Shown in pieces: positions 22,983 to 31,578 of a stretch of 64,000 bases of DNA; within the stretch, counting starts at the first letter, position 1, and each line of letters begins with the position of its first letter. Under the pieces are notes generated by a model. That model saw only the letters and a program-made list of their open reading frames with translations. It had not been told where the DNA came from and ran no database searches. A program made the position numbers and the translations under genes. Source of the stretch: Leifsonia psychrotolerans (GTDB taxonomy: Bacteria > Actinomycetota > Actinomycetes > Actinomycetales > Microbacteriaceae); the NCBI RefSeq assembly GCF_013410665.1, contig NZ_JACCFM010000001.1, positions 3,534,001 to 3,598,000 on the forward strand, read 5' to 3'.

Positions 22983-23783
22983 GTGGCAGATACACGCACC
23001 CCGAACACCCTGTTCCGGCTCGATGGGGCGATCTCGGCGCGCCGCTATACCCTCATCGCAACTGCGATGTTCGTGTTCGTGGGCCTGGCCTGGTGGGCGA
23101 TCGCCTCGACCGGAATGGTCAAGTCAATCTTCTTGCCCAGCCCGGCCGCCGTGGCCGGCCGCCTTGCCGAGCAGGTGGCCAACGGCCAGTTGATGGGTGA
23201 CATCGGTGTCTCGGTGCTGCGCATTCTGAGTGCGTTCCTGGTGTCGGCTGCTTTGGCGTTGCCGCTTGGGTTGCTGATGGGGCGCATCCGCTTCTTCGAA
23301 GCTCTCTTCGTTCCCTTGACCGAGTTCATCCGGTATATGCCGGTGGTGGCATTTGTTCCGTTGACCGTTGTCTGGGTGGGTGTCGGCGAGTTGCAGAAGC
23401 TCGTACTGATCTTCATCGGAACCTTCTTCGCCCTGCTTTTGATGATCATGGACAACGTGCATCGCACGCCGAAGGAATTCGTCGAAAGCGGCCGCACCTT
23501 CGGCATGTCCGAGCGCCGCATTCTCTGGCGGATCGTGCTGCGCGCGTCGTGGCCGACCATCTGGGACTCGTTCCGGCTCGCGCTCGGCTGGTGTTGGACC
23601 TGGCTGGTTCTCGGCGAACTGCTGACCGCGAGCTCCGGGCTGGGCTTTCGAATCACGCTTGCCCAGCGCTTTCTCGACACCGAGCTCATCTTCGGGTACA
23701 TCCTGGTGCTCGGCTTGCTCGGACTCATCACCGATCAGGTCATGCGCCTGATCGGCCGCCTCCTGTTCACCTACGCGAAGTAA
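22983..23783 (+). CDS. ABC transporter permease (SsuC/TauC type)
   Basis: 266 residues from GTG at 22983, 7 bp after the preceding stop. It has about six membrane helices and the cytoplasmic EAA loop (EFVESGRTFGMSERRILWRIVLRASWPTIWDSFRLALGWCWTWLV) that docks on the ATPase. It forms the importer channel with the neighbouring subunits. Confidence 0.9.
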   Translation: MADTRTPNTLFRLDGAISARRYTLIATAMFVFVGLAWWAIASTGMVKSIFLPSPAAVAGRLAEQVANGQLMGDIGVSVLRILSAFLVSAALALPLGLLMGRIRFFEALFVPLTEFIRYMPVVAFVPLTVVWVGVGELQKLVLIFIGTFFALLLMIMDNVHRTPKEFVESGRTFGMSERRILWRIVLRASWPTIWDSFRLALGWCWTWLVLGELLTASSGLGFRITLAQRFLDTELIFGYILVLGLLGLITDQVMRLIGRLLFTYAK

Positions 23784-23792
23784 GGGCCACGG

Positions 23793-24608
23793 ATGTCTAT
23801 CACCCTTGAAAATGTCGGCGTGCGTTTCGGCGGCGGCACCAACGCGGTGTGGGCCGTGCAGGATGCCAGCTTGACGATCGAGCGAAACCAGTTCGTCTCG
23901 ATCGTGGGCACCTCGGGCTGCGGCAAGAGCACGCTGCTCTCGGTTGTCGGCGGGCTGCTGGCGCCGACCGAGGGAACGGCATCCGTCGACGGAGTGCCGA
24001 TCAGGAAACCGGGCCTCGACCGCGGAATGGTGTTTCAGAATTACAGCCTGTTCCCCTGGTTGACCGCGCAGCAGAACATCGAATTCGTGCTTAAAGAGAC
24101 CGGCACGACCCGCGCGGCGGAGCGCACCGACCGGGCACGCGAGATGCTGTCGGCCGTCGGGCTGATGGACTTCGCAGACAAGTTCCCGTCGGAGCTTTCC
24201 GGTGGGATGCGGCAGCGCGTGGCGATCGCCCGCTCGCTCTCGTATCGGCCGTCGATTCTGCTGATGGATGAGCCGTTCGGCGCCCTCGATGCCCTCACCC
24301 GGGGGCTCATGCAGGAGCTTCTCGTGACGATCTGGGAGCAGTCCGACCTGACGGTACTCTTCATCACCCATGACATTGCCGAGGCTGTGTTTTTGTCGGA
24401 CCGTGTGCTCGTCATGACGAACCGTCCGGGGCGTATCAAGGCCGACATCCCCATCGACCTGCCGCGCCCCCGCACCGAGGGGCTCATTCGTTCGCCCGAG
24501 TTCGGTGTGCTCGAAGAGCAGGTGCTGGATCACATCAAGGCAGAGTCGCGCGCTGCGGAGCATCTCGCTCCAACGGATGCCCGCGCTCGGTTCTCGTCGG
24601 TCGTTTAG
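23793..24608 (+). CDS. ABC transporter ATP-binding protein (SsuB/TauB type)
   Basis: 271 residues with Walker A GTSGCGKST (about 39-47), Q-loop VFQNYSLFPWL, signature LSGGMRQR, Walker B ILLMDEPFGALD and switch His in FITHDIAEA. The D-loop and the MTNRPGRI segment after the His are typical of the nitrate/sulfonate/bicarbonate class. The start lies 9 bp after the permease stop, so the three genes form one operon. The stop codon lies directly before a repeat cluster. Confidence 0.93.
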   Translation: MSITLENVGVRFGGGTNAVWAVQDASLTIERNQFVSIVGTSGCGKSTLLSVVGGLLAPTEGTASVDGVPIRKPGLDRGMVFQNYSLFPWLTAQQNIEFVLKETGTTRAAERTDRAREMLSAVGLMDFADKFPSELSGGMRQRVAIARSLSYRPSILLMDEPFGALDALTRGLMQELLVTIWEQSDLTVLFITHDIAEAVFLSDRVLVMTNRPGRIKADIPIDLPRPRTEGLIRSPEFGVLEEQVLDHIKAESRAAEHLAPTDARARFSSVV

Positions 24609-24609
24609 G

Positions 24610-24985
24610 GTCGGCTCGCGGGGTCTCGACGAGCTCGACCAGCGGGGGAGCGTGTTTCCGTTGGTCGGCCTGTATCCGTTGGTCGGCCTGTATCCGTTGA
24701 TCGAGCGTGTCGAGATCGAGGGTGCGGGGTGCGGGCCTGGCGGGGTCTCGACGGGCTCGACCAGCGGTGGGAGCGTGTTTCCGTTGGTCGGCCTGTATCC
24801 GTTGATCGAGCGTGTCGAGATCGAGGGTGCGGGGTGCGGGTCTGGTGGGGTCTCGACGGGCTCGACCAGCGGTGGGAGCGTGTTTCCGTTGGTCGGCCTG
24901 TATCCGTTGATCGAGCGTGTCGAGATCGAGGGTGCGGGGTGCGGGCCTGGCGGGGTCTCGACGGGCTCGACCAGCGGGTGGGAGC
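24610..24985. repeat. REP-like repeat cluster with 105-bp tandem unit
   Basis: A 105-bp unit is present about three times: the TCTCG of GGGGTCTCGACGGGCTCG falls at 24746, 24851 and 24956. A shorter first copy (24624) has an extra 18-bp duplication of CGTTGGTCGGCCTGTATC. Each unit contains one copy of the repeat in each orientation, so each can fold into a hairpin. It lies between convergent genes (importer ATPase and gntR) and all frames through it are open by composition only. Confidence 0.9.
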
Positions 24986-24987
24986 AC

Positions 24988-25752
24988 TCAGTCGGTGATC
25001 GACGCCTGAAACAGGTACCGGTCGCCCCGGTACGCCTGCACGGTGAACTCGATCGGCTGACCATTTTGCCCCAGAGTGACCTGCGTAGCCACCAGCAGCG
25101 GAACGAGCGAGGAGATCTCGAGCAACTCGCGCTCGTCATCCGTCGCGTTCCGCGCCTCGACCGAGTAGCTCGCGCGTCCAGGAATCTGCGGAGGGGTCGC
25201 AGCGCGCAGGGTGGCATAGAGCGATGCCTCGGTGAAATCGGTCACAGTGAGGGCAGGGCAAAGCGCGAGCGGTACACGGTTGTGCTCGAGCACCACCACG
25301 TTGCCGTCGAGGTAGCGCAGTCGACGGAGCTCGAACAGTTCGGTGCCCGGAGCAACGCTAAGGGTTTCGGCCTCGACGATTGTGGCGGGGCGCGCCCGCG
25401 CATCGAGCACGCGGGCGTGGGTACGGAGGTTGCGGATGCGGGCGTAGTCGGCGAAACCGCGCACCGTGTTCGAGCGCTCTTCTTCGCTTGGCGCCAGCGC
25501 CTGCATGACGAACCAACCCCGTGAGTGTGACGGACCGATCAGTCCGGTGGATTCGAGCACTCCCAAGGCCGCGCGCAGAGTGACGCGGGAGACGCCGAAC
25601 GACTCTGCCAGGGTGCGTTCGGAGGGGAGCTTGTCGCCCACCGAGCAGCCGTCGATGCGTAAGGCCGCATGCAGCTTCTCGGCGATTTGGCCGTAGAGCG
25701 GGAGGGCATCGGTGCTGAGCAGTCCGCGCGGCGGTGTCACAACTGCATTCAT
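24988..25752 (-). CDS. GntR/HutC-family regulator
   Basis: 254 residues. N-terminal winged HTH: LYGQIAEKLHAALRIDGCSVGDKLPSERTLAESFGVSRVTLRAALGVLESTGLI; C-terminal UTRA effector domain (about 110-250) with LFELRRLRYLDGNVVVLEHNRVP and EFTVQAYRGDRYLF. UTRA regulators sense sugar phosphates or related small ligands; the divergent AgaS-like gene suggests an amino-sugar phosphate. ATG at 25752 (MNAVVTPPRGLL) is taken although the frame is open to 25839. Confidence 0.9.
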   Translation of the reverse strand: MNAVVTPPRGLLSTDALPLYGQIAEKLHAALRIDGCSVGDKLPSERTLAESFGVSRVTLRAALGVLESTGLIGPSHSRGWFVMQALAPSEEERSNTVRGFADYARIRNLRTHARVLDARARPATIVEAETLSVAPGTELFELRRLRYLDGNVVVLEHNRVPLALCPALTVTDFTEASLYATLRAATPPQIPGRASYSVEARNATDDERELLEISSLVPLLVATQVTLGQNGQPIEFTVQAYRGDRYLFQASITD

Positions 25753-25807
25753 ACCAGAAGCATACCAGAATGATACTTTTGACATACCGAAGTGGGCCGA
25801 GTTATTC
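25751..25807. promoter_or_regulatory. agaS-like gene promoter with direct-repeat operator
   Basis: A clear promoter: TTGACA (25779-25784), 17-bp spacer, TTATTC (25802-25807). Just upstream, ATACCAGAA is repeated at 25751-25759 and 25762-25770 followed by ATGATACT, a likely binding site of the divergent GntR protein; it also covers that gene's start. Confidence 0.6.
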
Positions 25808-25868
25808 TCGACAGGCTGAGTGAGCGTGACACTCGTCACGCGTCGGTGCTCTCTCGTTAGGAATCACT

Positions 25869-27032
25869 GTGACTAGTTCGTTCACGTCGGACATCGATCT
25901 CGACGCTCTGGGTGTCGTGCACACCGACCGTGAGATTCACCAGCAGCCCCGTCTCTGGCGGGAGGTCGCCGCGAGCCTGGCCGTGCTCCGCCGCGAGGTC
26001 GACGCCTTTCTCGCCCCGATTCTCGGTGACGCGCACGCGCGCATCATTCTGACCGGCGCCGGCACCTCGGCGTTCGCCGGAGCCGTGCTCGCCCCGGTGC
26101 TGACGCGCCGACTGGGACGTGCGGTCGAGGCGATTGCCACGACCGACCTCGTGTCGAATCCGCTCGAATACTTCACCCCCGACGTGCCGACAGTGCTCGT
26201 CTCGTTTGCTCGTTCCGGCGATAGCCCCGAGAGCTTCGCGGCCACCCAGCTGGCCGACCAGGTTCTCACGAACGTGCGCCACCTGGTCATCACGTGCAAC
26301 CCCACGGGTCGCCTGGCCACGACGAGCGCGACGCGCGATGACGCTCTCGTGCTGCAGATGCCCGACGGATCCAACGACAAGAGTTTCGCAATGACGTCGA
26401 GTTTCACCTCGATGACGCTCACGGCCTATCTCGCATTCGCCGGTGAGGTCGAGCCGGCGCACCTCGACGCCCTCGTCGCCGCGGGTGAGAAATTGCTCGG
26501 GGCGCGCGCCGACGAGATCCGCTCGCTGGCATTGACGGCACCCGGCCGGCTCGTCTACCTCGGCAGTGGAGCGTTGCAGGGACTCGCGCGCGAGTCGGCG
26601 TTGAAGATGCTCGAGCTGACCGCCGGCGAGGTCATGGCAATCTCCGATTCTCCGCTTGGCTTCCGACACGGCCCGAAGTCGATGATCAACGCCGAGACGA
26701 CAGTGATCGTCTACCTCTCAAACGACCCGTACACGCGCCAATATGACCTCGACATCGTCGCCGAGCTCACGGGGAACCTTGACCCGAGCCGTGTCGTCGT
26801 CGTGAACGGCACCACCGCCGAGACCAGCGCCGGCACGGCGGTTCCTCTCACCGGCACGGCCGACCTCGATGACGCTCTGCTGGCGCTCGCCGCCGTGCTC
26901 GTCGCCCAGTTGATCGCCATGAACACCTCGGTTGCACTTGGCCACACGCCCGACAACCCGTTCCCGTCGGGCGTCGTAAACCGTGTCGTGCAGGGCGTGA
27001 CCCTGTACCCACTGGCCGACGAGGTGTACTGA
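25869..27032 (+). CDS. SIS-domain sugar isomerase, AgaS-like
   Basis: 387 residues with two SIS domains. The first contains IILTGAGTSAFAGAVLAP and VSFARSGDSPESFAA; the second contains LVYLGSGALQGLARESALKMLELTAGEVMAISDSPLGFRHGPKSMINAETTVIVYLS. This order matches AgaS-type galactosamine-6-phosphate deaminase/isomerases rather than GlmS, which has an extra glutaminase domain that is absent here. It probably deaminates an amino-sugar phosphate in the cytoplasm. GTG start at 25869; regulated by the divergent GntR gene, as judged from the shared control region. Confidence 0.85.
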   Translation: MTSSFTSDIDLDALGVVHTDREIHQQPRLWREVAASLAVLRREVDAFLAPILGDAHARIILTGAGTSAFAGAVLAPVLTRRLGRAVEAIATTDLVSNPLEYFTPDVPTVLVSFARSGDSPESFAATQLADQVLTNVRHLVITCNPTGRLATTSATRDDALVLQMPDGSNDKSFAMTSSFTSMTLTAYLAFAGEVEPAHLDALVAAGEKLLGARADEIRSLALTAPGRLVYLGSGALQGLARESALKMLELTAGEVMAISDSPLGFRHGPKSMINAETTVIVYLSNDPYTRQYDLDIVAELTGNLDPSRVVVVNGTTAETSAGTAVPLTGTADLDDALLALAAVLVAQLIAMNTSVALGHTPDNPFPSGVVNRVVQGVTLYPLADEVY

Positions 27033-27071
27033 GCTGACGCGGCCGCGCTACGCGCCGCGGCCAGCTGATCG

Positions 27072-27548
27072 TCAATCGGCGTGCGCGCCGTTGTAGTGGT
27101 GCTCGAACACCATGCTCGTGCGGGTCGAGGCCACGGCCGGGTTCGCCGAGAGGTTCTCGAGCACGAAGTCGCGCACGTCGTCGGAATCACGCGCCATCAA
27201 ATGAATGATGAAGTCCTCGGCGCCGCCGAGAAAGAACACCTGCAGGACATGTGGCATCACTCGGATCTCGTCGCGGAAGGCGGGGATCTGGGTTCGCGCG
27301 CCCGGACGAATGTTGACGCTGATCAAGGCCTGCAAGCCCAAGCCGAGTGCCTTCGGGTTCACTTGCGCGGTGAAGCGAGTAATGATTCCACGGCTCACCA
27401 AGGCCCGCACTCGCACGACGCAGGTTGATTCAGCGATTCCCGCCGCATGCGCCAGTCGGCTGTTGGTCATGCGGGAGTCAGCCTGGAGCTGATTGATCAG
27501 GATGAGGTCGATGTCATCGAGGTTCTGTGCGTTGTGAATTCTCTTCAC
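27072..27548 (-). CDS. Lrp/AsnC-family regulator of alanine dehydrogenase
   Basis: 158 residues: winged HTH (LDDIDLILINQLQADSRMTNSRLAHAAGIAESTCVVRVRALVSRGII) and RAM domain (VNIRPGARTQIPAFRDEIRVMPHVLQVFFLGGAEDFIIHLMARDSDDVRDFVLENL). It is divergent from ald, and palindromes lie in the shared region. This arrangement (Lrp-type AldR next to ald) is known in mycobacteria and other actinobacteria, where alanine is the effector. Confidence 0.9.
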   Translation of the reverse strand: MKRIHNAQNLDDIDLILINQLQADSRMTNSRLAHAAGIAESTCVVRVRALVSRGIITRFTAQVNPKALGLGLQALISVNIRPGARTQIPAFRDEIRVMPHVLQVFFLGGAEDFIIHLMARDSDDVRDFVLENLSANPAVASTRTSMVFEHHYNGAHAD

Positions 27549-27573
27549 CTGCCTGACTCGTTAACGTGCGCAA

Positions 27574-27660
27574 ACCGCATAATTTGCGGTGGATTGAGTA
27601 TAATCGGTAGATTCCACGGTTGTCGTCGGATTCAAGCGAAGTAAAAGCAAAATTACTTCT
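27574..27660. promoter_or_regulatory. ald control region with two palindromes
   Basis: ACCGCA-TAATT-TGCGGT (27574-27590) is a perfect inverted repeat that overlaps the expected -35 of a TATAAT -10 box at 27599-27604. A second inverted repeat, AAGTAA/TTACTT (27639-27644 and 27653-27658), lies downstream. Both are likely sites for the divergent Lrp protein. Confidence 0.6.
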
Positions 27661-27705
27661 GAGAACCGGTGATGACCGGCGACGACAATGAAGACGGAGC
27701 AGCAC

Positions 27706-28821
27706 ATGAAGGTCGGCATCCCCACCGAGATCAAGAACAATGAGAATCGGGTGGCCATCACCCCGGCTGGTGCGAACGAGCTGACCCGCCGCGGTCATGA
27801 GGTGCTCATTCAGAGCGGAGCCGGCGTCGGCTCCAGCTTCACAGACGCCGACTACGAGGGTGCAGGAGCCACGATTCTCGACACGGCCGCCGAAGTGTGG
27901 GCGGCCGCCGAGCTCCTGCTCAAGGTGAAAGAGCCCATCGCCTCCGAATACGGCCTGATGCGCCGCGACCAGGTGCTTTTCACCTATCTGCACCTCGCGG
28001 CCTCGCGCCCGTGCACGCAGGCCTTGCTCGACGCCGGAACGACCTCGATCGCCTACGAAACCGTGCAGCTTCCCGACCGGAGCCTGCCGCTTCTTTCACC
28101 CATGAGCGAGGTCGCCGGGCGCCTCTCGGTGCAGGTCGGCGCGTACCACCTGATGAAGGCGGCCGGGGGCAAGGGGATGCTGCTCGGTGGCGTTGCCGGA
28201 ACCCCGAAGGCCAAGGTAGTCGTGATCGGCGGCGGTGTGGCCGGCGAGCACGCCGCGGCCAATGCGCTGGGAATGCAGGCCGACGTCACCATTATCGACA
28301 TCTCACTGCCGCGTCTGCGTCAGCTCGAAAACCGGTTCAACGGCGAGATCCAAACCCGTGCGTCCACCCACTTCGAGATCGCCGAGCAGGTGCGTGATGC
28401 CGACCTCGTGATCGGGTCGGTGCTCATCCCCGGATCGAAGGCGCCCAAGCTCGTCACGGATGAAATGGTCGCGTCGATGAAGCCGGGTTCGGTTCTCGTC
28501 GACATCGCCATCGACCAGGGTGGATGCTTCGAGGGATCGCACGCGACGACTCACGACGACCCGATCTTCGCCGTGCACGACAGCATCTATTACTGCGTCG
28601 CCAACATGCCGGGCGCCGTTCCGGCCACCTCGACGCGTGCGCTGACCAACGCAACACTGCCCTACGTGATCGCACTGGCCCAGAAGGGCTGGAAGCAGGC
28701 CCTGACCGATGACGCCGCGCTGGCGTTGGGACTCAGCACCCATGACGGCCGAGTCACGAACGACCACGTCGCCGCAGCGCTCGACCTGCCGCTTCTGCCG
28801 CTCGCCGACATCCTCGGCTAG
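27706..28821 (+). CDS. ald: alanine dehydrogenase
   Basis: 371 residues catalysing reversible oxidative deamination of L-alanine to pyruvate with NAD. Sequence marks: [22 protein letters not shown] at the start with the substrate Arg, [12 protein letters not shown] with the catalytic His, [29 protein letters not shown] as Rossmann NAD site, and [21 protein letters not shown] at the active site. ATG at 27706 has GGAG 7 bp upstream; the frame opens at 27688. Single gene, controlled by the divergent Lrp regulator. Confidence 0.96.
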   Translation: MKVGIPTEIKNNENRVAITPAGANELTRRGHEVLIQSGAGVGSSFTDADYEGAGATILDTAAEVWAAAELLLKVKEPIASEYGLMRRDQVLFTYLHLAASRPCTQALLDAGTTSIAYETVQLPDRSLPLLSPMSEVAGRLSVQVGAYHLMKAAGGKGMLLGGVAGTPKAKVVVIGGGVAGEHAAANALGMQADVTIIDISLPRLRQLENRFNGEIQTRASTHFEIAEQVRDADLVIGSVLIPGSKAPKLVTDEMVASMKPGSVLVDIAIDQGGCFEGSHATTHDDPIFAVHDSIYYCVANMPGAVPATSTRALTNATLPYVIALAQKGWKQALTDDAALALGLSTHDGRVTNDHVAAALDLPLLPLADILG

Positions 28822-28922
28822 GTTCGGAGGCGATGACGCCGGCAGCTGGGGCCACGGCCTCGGCTGTCGGCGTTGGTCGATCTGCGCGCGGCGGAGGCGC
28901 GGGGTGTCGTTAGCATTGACCT

Positions 28923-29321
28923 GTGAACTCTGCGCATGATTTTCTCGGACTGCTGGCCGAGCTGTTCACCTGGATCGGCCTCGTGGTCGGAGGGCTCTGC
29001 CTGGTCGCGCTGCTGATCACCCGATCGGCCAGCGCACGCTGGATCGAAACCGATGCGATCGTGGTCGAGGAGAAGGGCGGTGTGCTGCGCTGGATGTCGG
29101 GCGACGGCCTGCACGAATGCTCGCTGACCCCATCGCAACGCGAGGAACTACAGCACGTCGAGGGGCTGCGCGTGTACTATCGCCCGGGTCAGCCCGAGCG
29201 CATCCGGTTCGAGCGCACGGGCCACGGCGAGAAGACGGCGCGCCTGCTCACCTGGCTCATGCTGGGCCTGGGAGGTGGCGGGGCGGTCGGATCGATCGTG
29301 CTTCTCTTCGTCGAGGCCTGA
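28923..29321 (+). CDS. small membrane protein, unknown
   Basis: 132 residues from a GTG at 28923. One membrane helix near residues 12-34, a cytoplasmic or external beta-rich middle (DAIVVEEKGGVLRWMSGDGLHECSLTPSQREEL...VYYRPGQPERIRFER), then a second helix at about 108-128. The layout resembles DUF3592-type proteins, but the match is weak. No conserved neighbour gives a function. Confidence 0.65.
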   Translation: MNSAHDFLGLLAELFTWIGLVVGGLCLVALLITRSASARWIETDAIVVEEKGGVLRWMSGDGLHECSLTPSQREELQHVEGLRVYYRPGQPERIRFERTGHGEKTARLLTWLMLGLGGGGAVGSIVLLFVEA

Positions 29322-29324
29322 TCG

Positions 29325-30650
29325 TCAGCCCGCTGAGCCCACCCCGCGTCGAGCCGGCCCACCGTCTGCACACGTCACCTCTGCCAACGTCACCTCTGCC
29401 CACGGCACCACAACCTGCACTGAGGCGACTGAGCGGTTCCCGCCCAGGTCGATGGCGACCAGATCCACGAGCAATACCGTTCCCGAGGGCAACCGGGGAA
29501 AGTCATAACCGAGCGCCGGCAGGTCGGCCCACAGGCCATCGTCGGCGCTGGCAGCCCACTCCTCGCTTCCGTCGGCGAGTACCGTGAGCAGTTCCGGAGC
29601 GATAATGCCGGCCGGCTCTGCCGTCAGAGCGCCGTAGTTCCCGGTGCGGGCGTTGTAGCTGTAATAGAGCTCGCTGATCAGGTCTCCAGTATCCGAGTCG
29701 ACGACCAGATCCAGGTATCCATTCATCTCCGTTTCGCCGTCGCTGATGGTCAGAAAGCTGAGATCGTAGCTCCCCTCGATCAGCCCTGAATCGTCGGGCA
29801 GCTCGGCGGTCTCCTGCCCCAGGTAGGTGATCGAACCGTCGCCCTCGACCAGTCCATATCGAATGAACGTTTCTGTGATGCTCGTGGCTGCTGCGGCGTC
29901 GAAATGGGCGGTGACCGTCACGCCGTCGCTGTCGAAACTGGCTGTCGCACCGCTCGTGAACGAACCGCTCGCAGCCGAGGTCTCCTGGCCGCGCGTGTAG
30001 TAGGAATGCAGAAAATCAAGCCAGGAGGTGGCGACACTCAGCTGCTCATAATCGCTGTCGAAGGCGTCGGCTGAGGGTGGGAAATAGATCGACAGGCCTG
30101 TGGCGCCCCGCGTCACCGGCCCGTCCACCTTGGCGACGACAACATCGTTGATGGTCTGGGCGCGAGAGCGGCCCACCGCCGGGGCGATGCTCTGGATACG
30201 AGAACTCAGGGTGGTGCTGAAGGTTGCGAGTGCGTCGTCCACCTCGGCCATGCGAGTGAGGTCGACCAGAGACAGAGTGATCTCCGCATCCGTCTGCTCA
30301 TCCTGTGCCTGGGCCTCAAAGCCCTCGATGAGGGCGCGACCGAGGTCGTCGACATCGGCATCGGGAGTGTCGACCAGATACTGCAGAGACGTATAGTCCC
30401 AGCTATGACCCGGCTCGAGCTCTGCGAGGCTGAGCGTGTCTTCCTCCGCGGATTCATCGCCGCCGACGCCCGGCCAGGAAGCACCGTGGTCCGCGATGAT
30501 CACCGCGTAGTGCTCGGCCGGATAGGTGGTCATCCCCCAGGCGAGGAAGTCGGCGACCTCGCAGCCGGTCAGAGTGCCGAGGGTCAGCGCAAGCAGCAGG
30601 CTTGTGGCGGCCACCGGTCGCAGGCCGAACACGCGCCTGGGTCGGCTCAC
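29325..30650 (-). CDS. clostripain-like (C11) peptidase relative lacking the active-site Cys
   Basis: 441 residues. A lipoprotein signal ends at Cys30 (LTLGTLTGC). It is followed at once by the C11 peptidase segment YPAEHYAVIIADHGASWPGVGGDES with the catalytic His region (DHG, about 54-56). In the family, LSLAEL is followed by a segment of some 40 residues containing FDACLM with the catalytic Cys; here LSLAELEPGHSWDY (73-86) jumps straight to the post-active-site motif (normally EPGxGWxY). The enzyme core is therefore deleted and the protein is probably catalytically dead, yet the reading frame is intact. The C-terminal half has beta-rich repeats (VTVTAHFDA...). It overlaps the upstream membrane gene by 4 bp. 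Confidence 0.8.
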   Translation of the reverse strand: MSRPRRVFGLRPVAATSLLLALTLGTLTGCEVADFLAWGMTTYPAEHYAVIIADHGASWPGVGGDESAEEDTLSLAELEPGHSWDYTSLQYLVDTPDADVDDLGRALIEGFEAQAQDEQTDAEITLSLVDLTRMAEVDDALATFSTTLSSRIQSIAPAVGRSRAQTINDVVVAKVDGPVTRGATGLSIYFPPSADAFDSDYEQLSVATSWLDFLHSYYTRGQETSAASGSFTSGATASFDSDGVTVTAHFDAAAATSITETFIRYGLVEGDGSITYLGQETAELPDDSGLIEGSYDLSFLTISDGETEMNGYLDLVVDSDTGDLISELYYSYNARTGNYGALTAEPAGIIAPELLTVLADGSEEWAASADDGLWADLPALGYDFPRLPSGTVLLVDLVAIDLGGNRSVASVQVVVPWAEVTLAEVTCADGGPARRGVGSAG

Positions 30651-31339
30651 AGCCCGACGAAGGGAATGAACGCAGTGAGAGTGATCGACACTCCGAAGAT
30701 CACAACGCCGGTCGACCCGAGAATCACCTGGATGCGTGTCTGGCGAACGACGGCGGCGATACCGAGCAGGAACAGCGAGATCGACATCATCACGGTGTAG
30801 AGCGTGAGCCGGTCACTCAGGCTGTTGAAGTCATCACCCTGGGAGACCACCGTCACCGATTCGGCCTTCATCTCCTGGTAGCTGCCGAAAAGTGCCGTCT
30901 GGTAGTCCTCATTGTCGAGCGGGCTGTAATACGTGGATGCGTCGGCCTCGTTCTGGCCCGCGGCCCATTCGATGGCCCCGGCCAGATCCTCGGAGACGGC
31001 CTGGAAGCTCAGTACGTCATACGTGTTCTGCGCGTCGGCGGCCGCGACCGGGTCGGAACTCTCGGACGCGATGGCCAGCTCGGTCAGGCGGTTCCAGAGC
31101 TGGGCGTCCTGCACGTACTGCTGGTTGCCCTCCAGATAGAGCGACTCCGCCTCGGTGGCGAGGTTGCCGCCGCGCTGGTAAGCGCCGGCCATCTGGCTGT
31201 CGTAGAGAGCCGCCTGGAACGAGGCGTAGGCGATACCGATCGACGCAATGCCCAGTAGCACGGCGATGCTCAGTTCAATGCGATCACGCATCCGTCGGGA
31301 CGAGGTTTCGGCGCGGTCGATCGTATCGGTGACAGTCAT
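30647..31339 (-). CDS. membrane protein upstream of the C11-like gene, unknown
   Basis: 230 residues: one N-terminal membrane helix (about 23-45), a long external helical region (about 48-170: YQRGGNLATEAESLYLEGNQQYVQDAQLWNRL...), and two C-terminal helices (about 177-230). Its start lies just upstream of a divergent region; its stop overlaps the C11-like gene by ATGA, so both are coupled. The external domain could be a partner for the degenerate peptidase. No family recognised. Confidence 0.65.
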   Translation of the reverse strand: MTVTDTIDRAETSSRRMRDRIELSIAVLLGIASIGIAYASFQAALYDSQMAGAYQRGGNLATEAESLYLEGNQQYVQDAQLWNRLTELAIASESSDPVAAADAQNTYDVLSFQAVSEDLAGAIEWAAGQNEADASTYYSPLDNEDYQTALFGSYQEMKAESVTVVSQGDDFNSLSDRLTLYTVMMSISLFLLGIAAVVRQTRIQVILGSTGVVIFGVSITLTAFIPFVGL

Positions 31340-31506
31340 GAGTGGGCTCCAAACGGCTGTGAGACAAAAGTCCAGATTAGCGAAGGGACCCCTGCGCTTT
31401 TACCGTTTGAGTACCCCACTTTGGCGCGGAGGAGGGGCAGCGCGGCGCGGGGCGCCCGCGCGCAGGCCGAGTGTCTGCTGAAACGCCCTGGCCGGGATGG
31501 GCGCCG

Positions 31507-31528
31507 CGGAATACCATTGAACATTCCG
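31507..31528. promoter_or_regulatory. inverted repeat upstream of the drrAB-type operon
   Basis: CGGAAT and ATTCCG (perfect 6-bp arms, 10-bp spacer) lie 51 bp before the ATPase start and could bind a dimeric regulator; no regulator gene is adjacent. Confidence 0.3.
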
Positions 31529-31578
31529 TTCTGCCTGCAGCATCCGTGTGAAAAGCACCCGTGGCAAGGAGCTCGTTC

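Noticed and set aside
23124..25217. 697-codon antisense frame across the importer genes and repeats
   Set aside because: It overlaps two well-supported ABC genes and crosses the repeat cluster, where frames stay open by composition.
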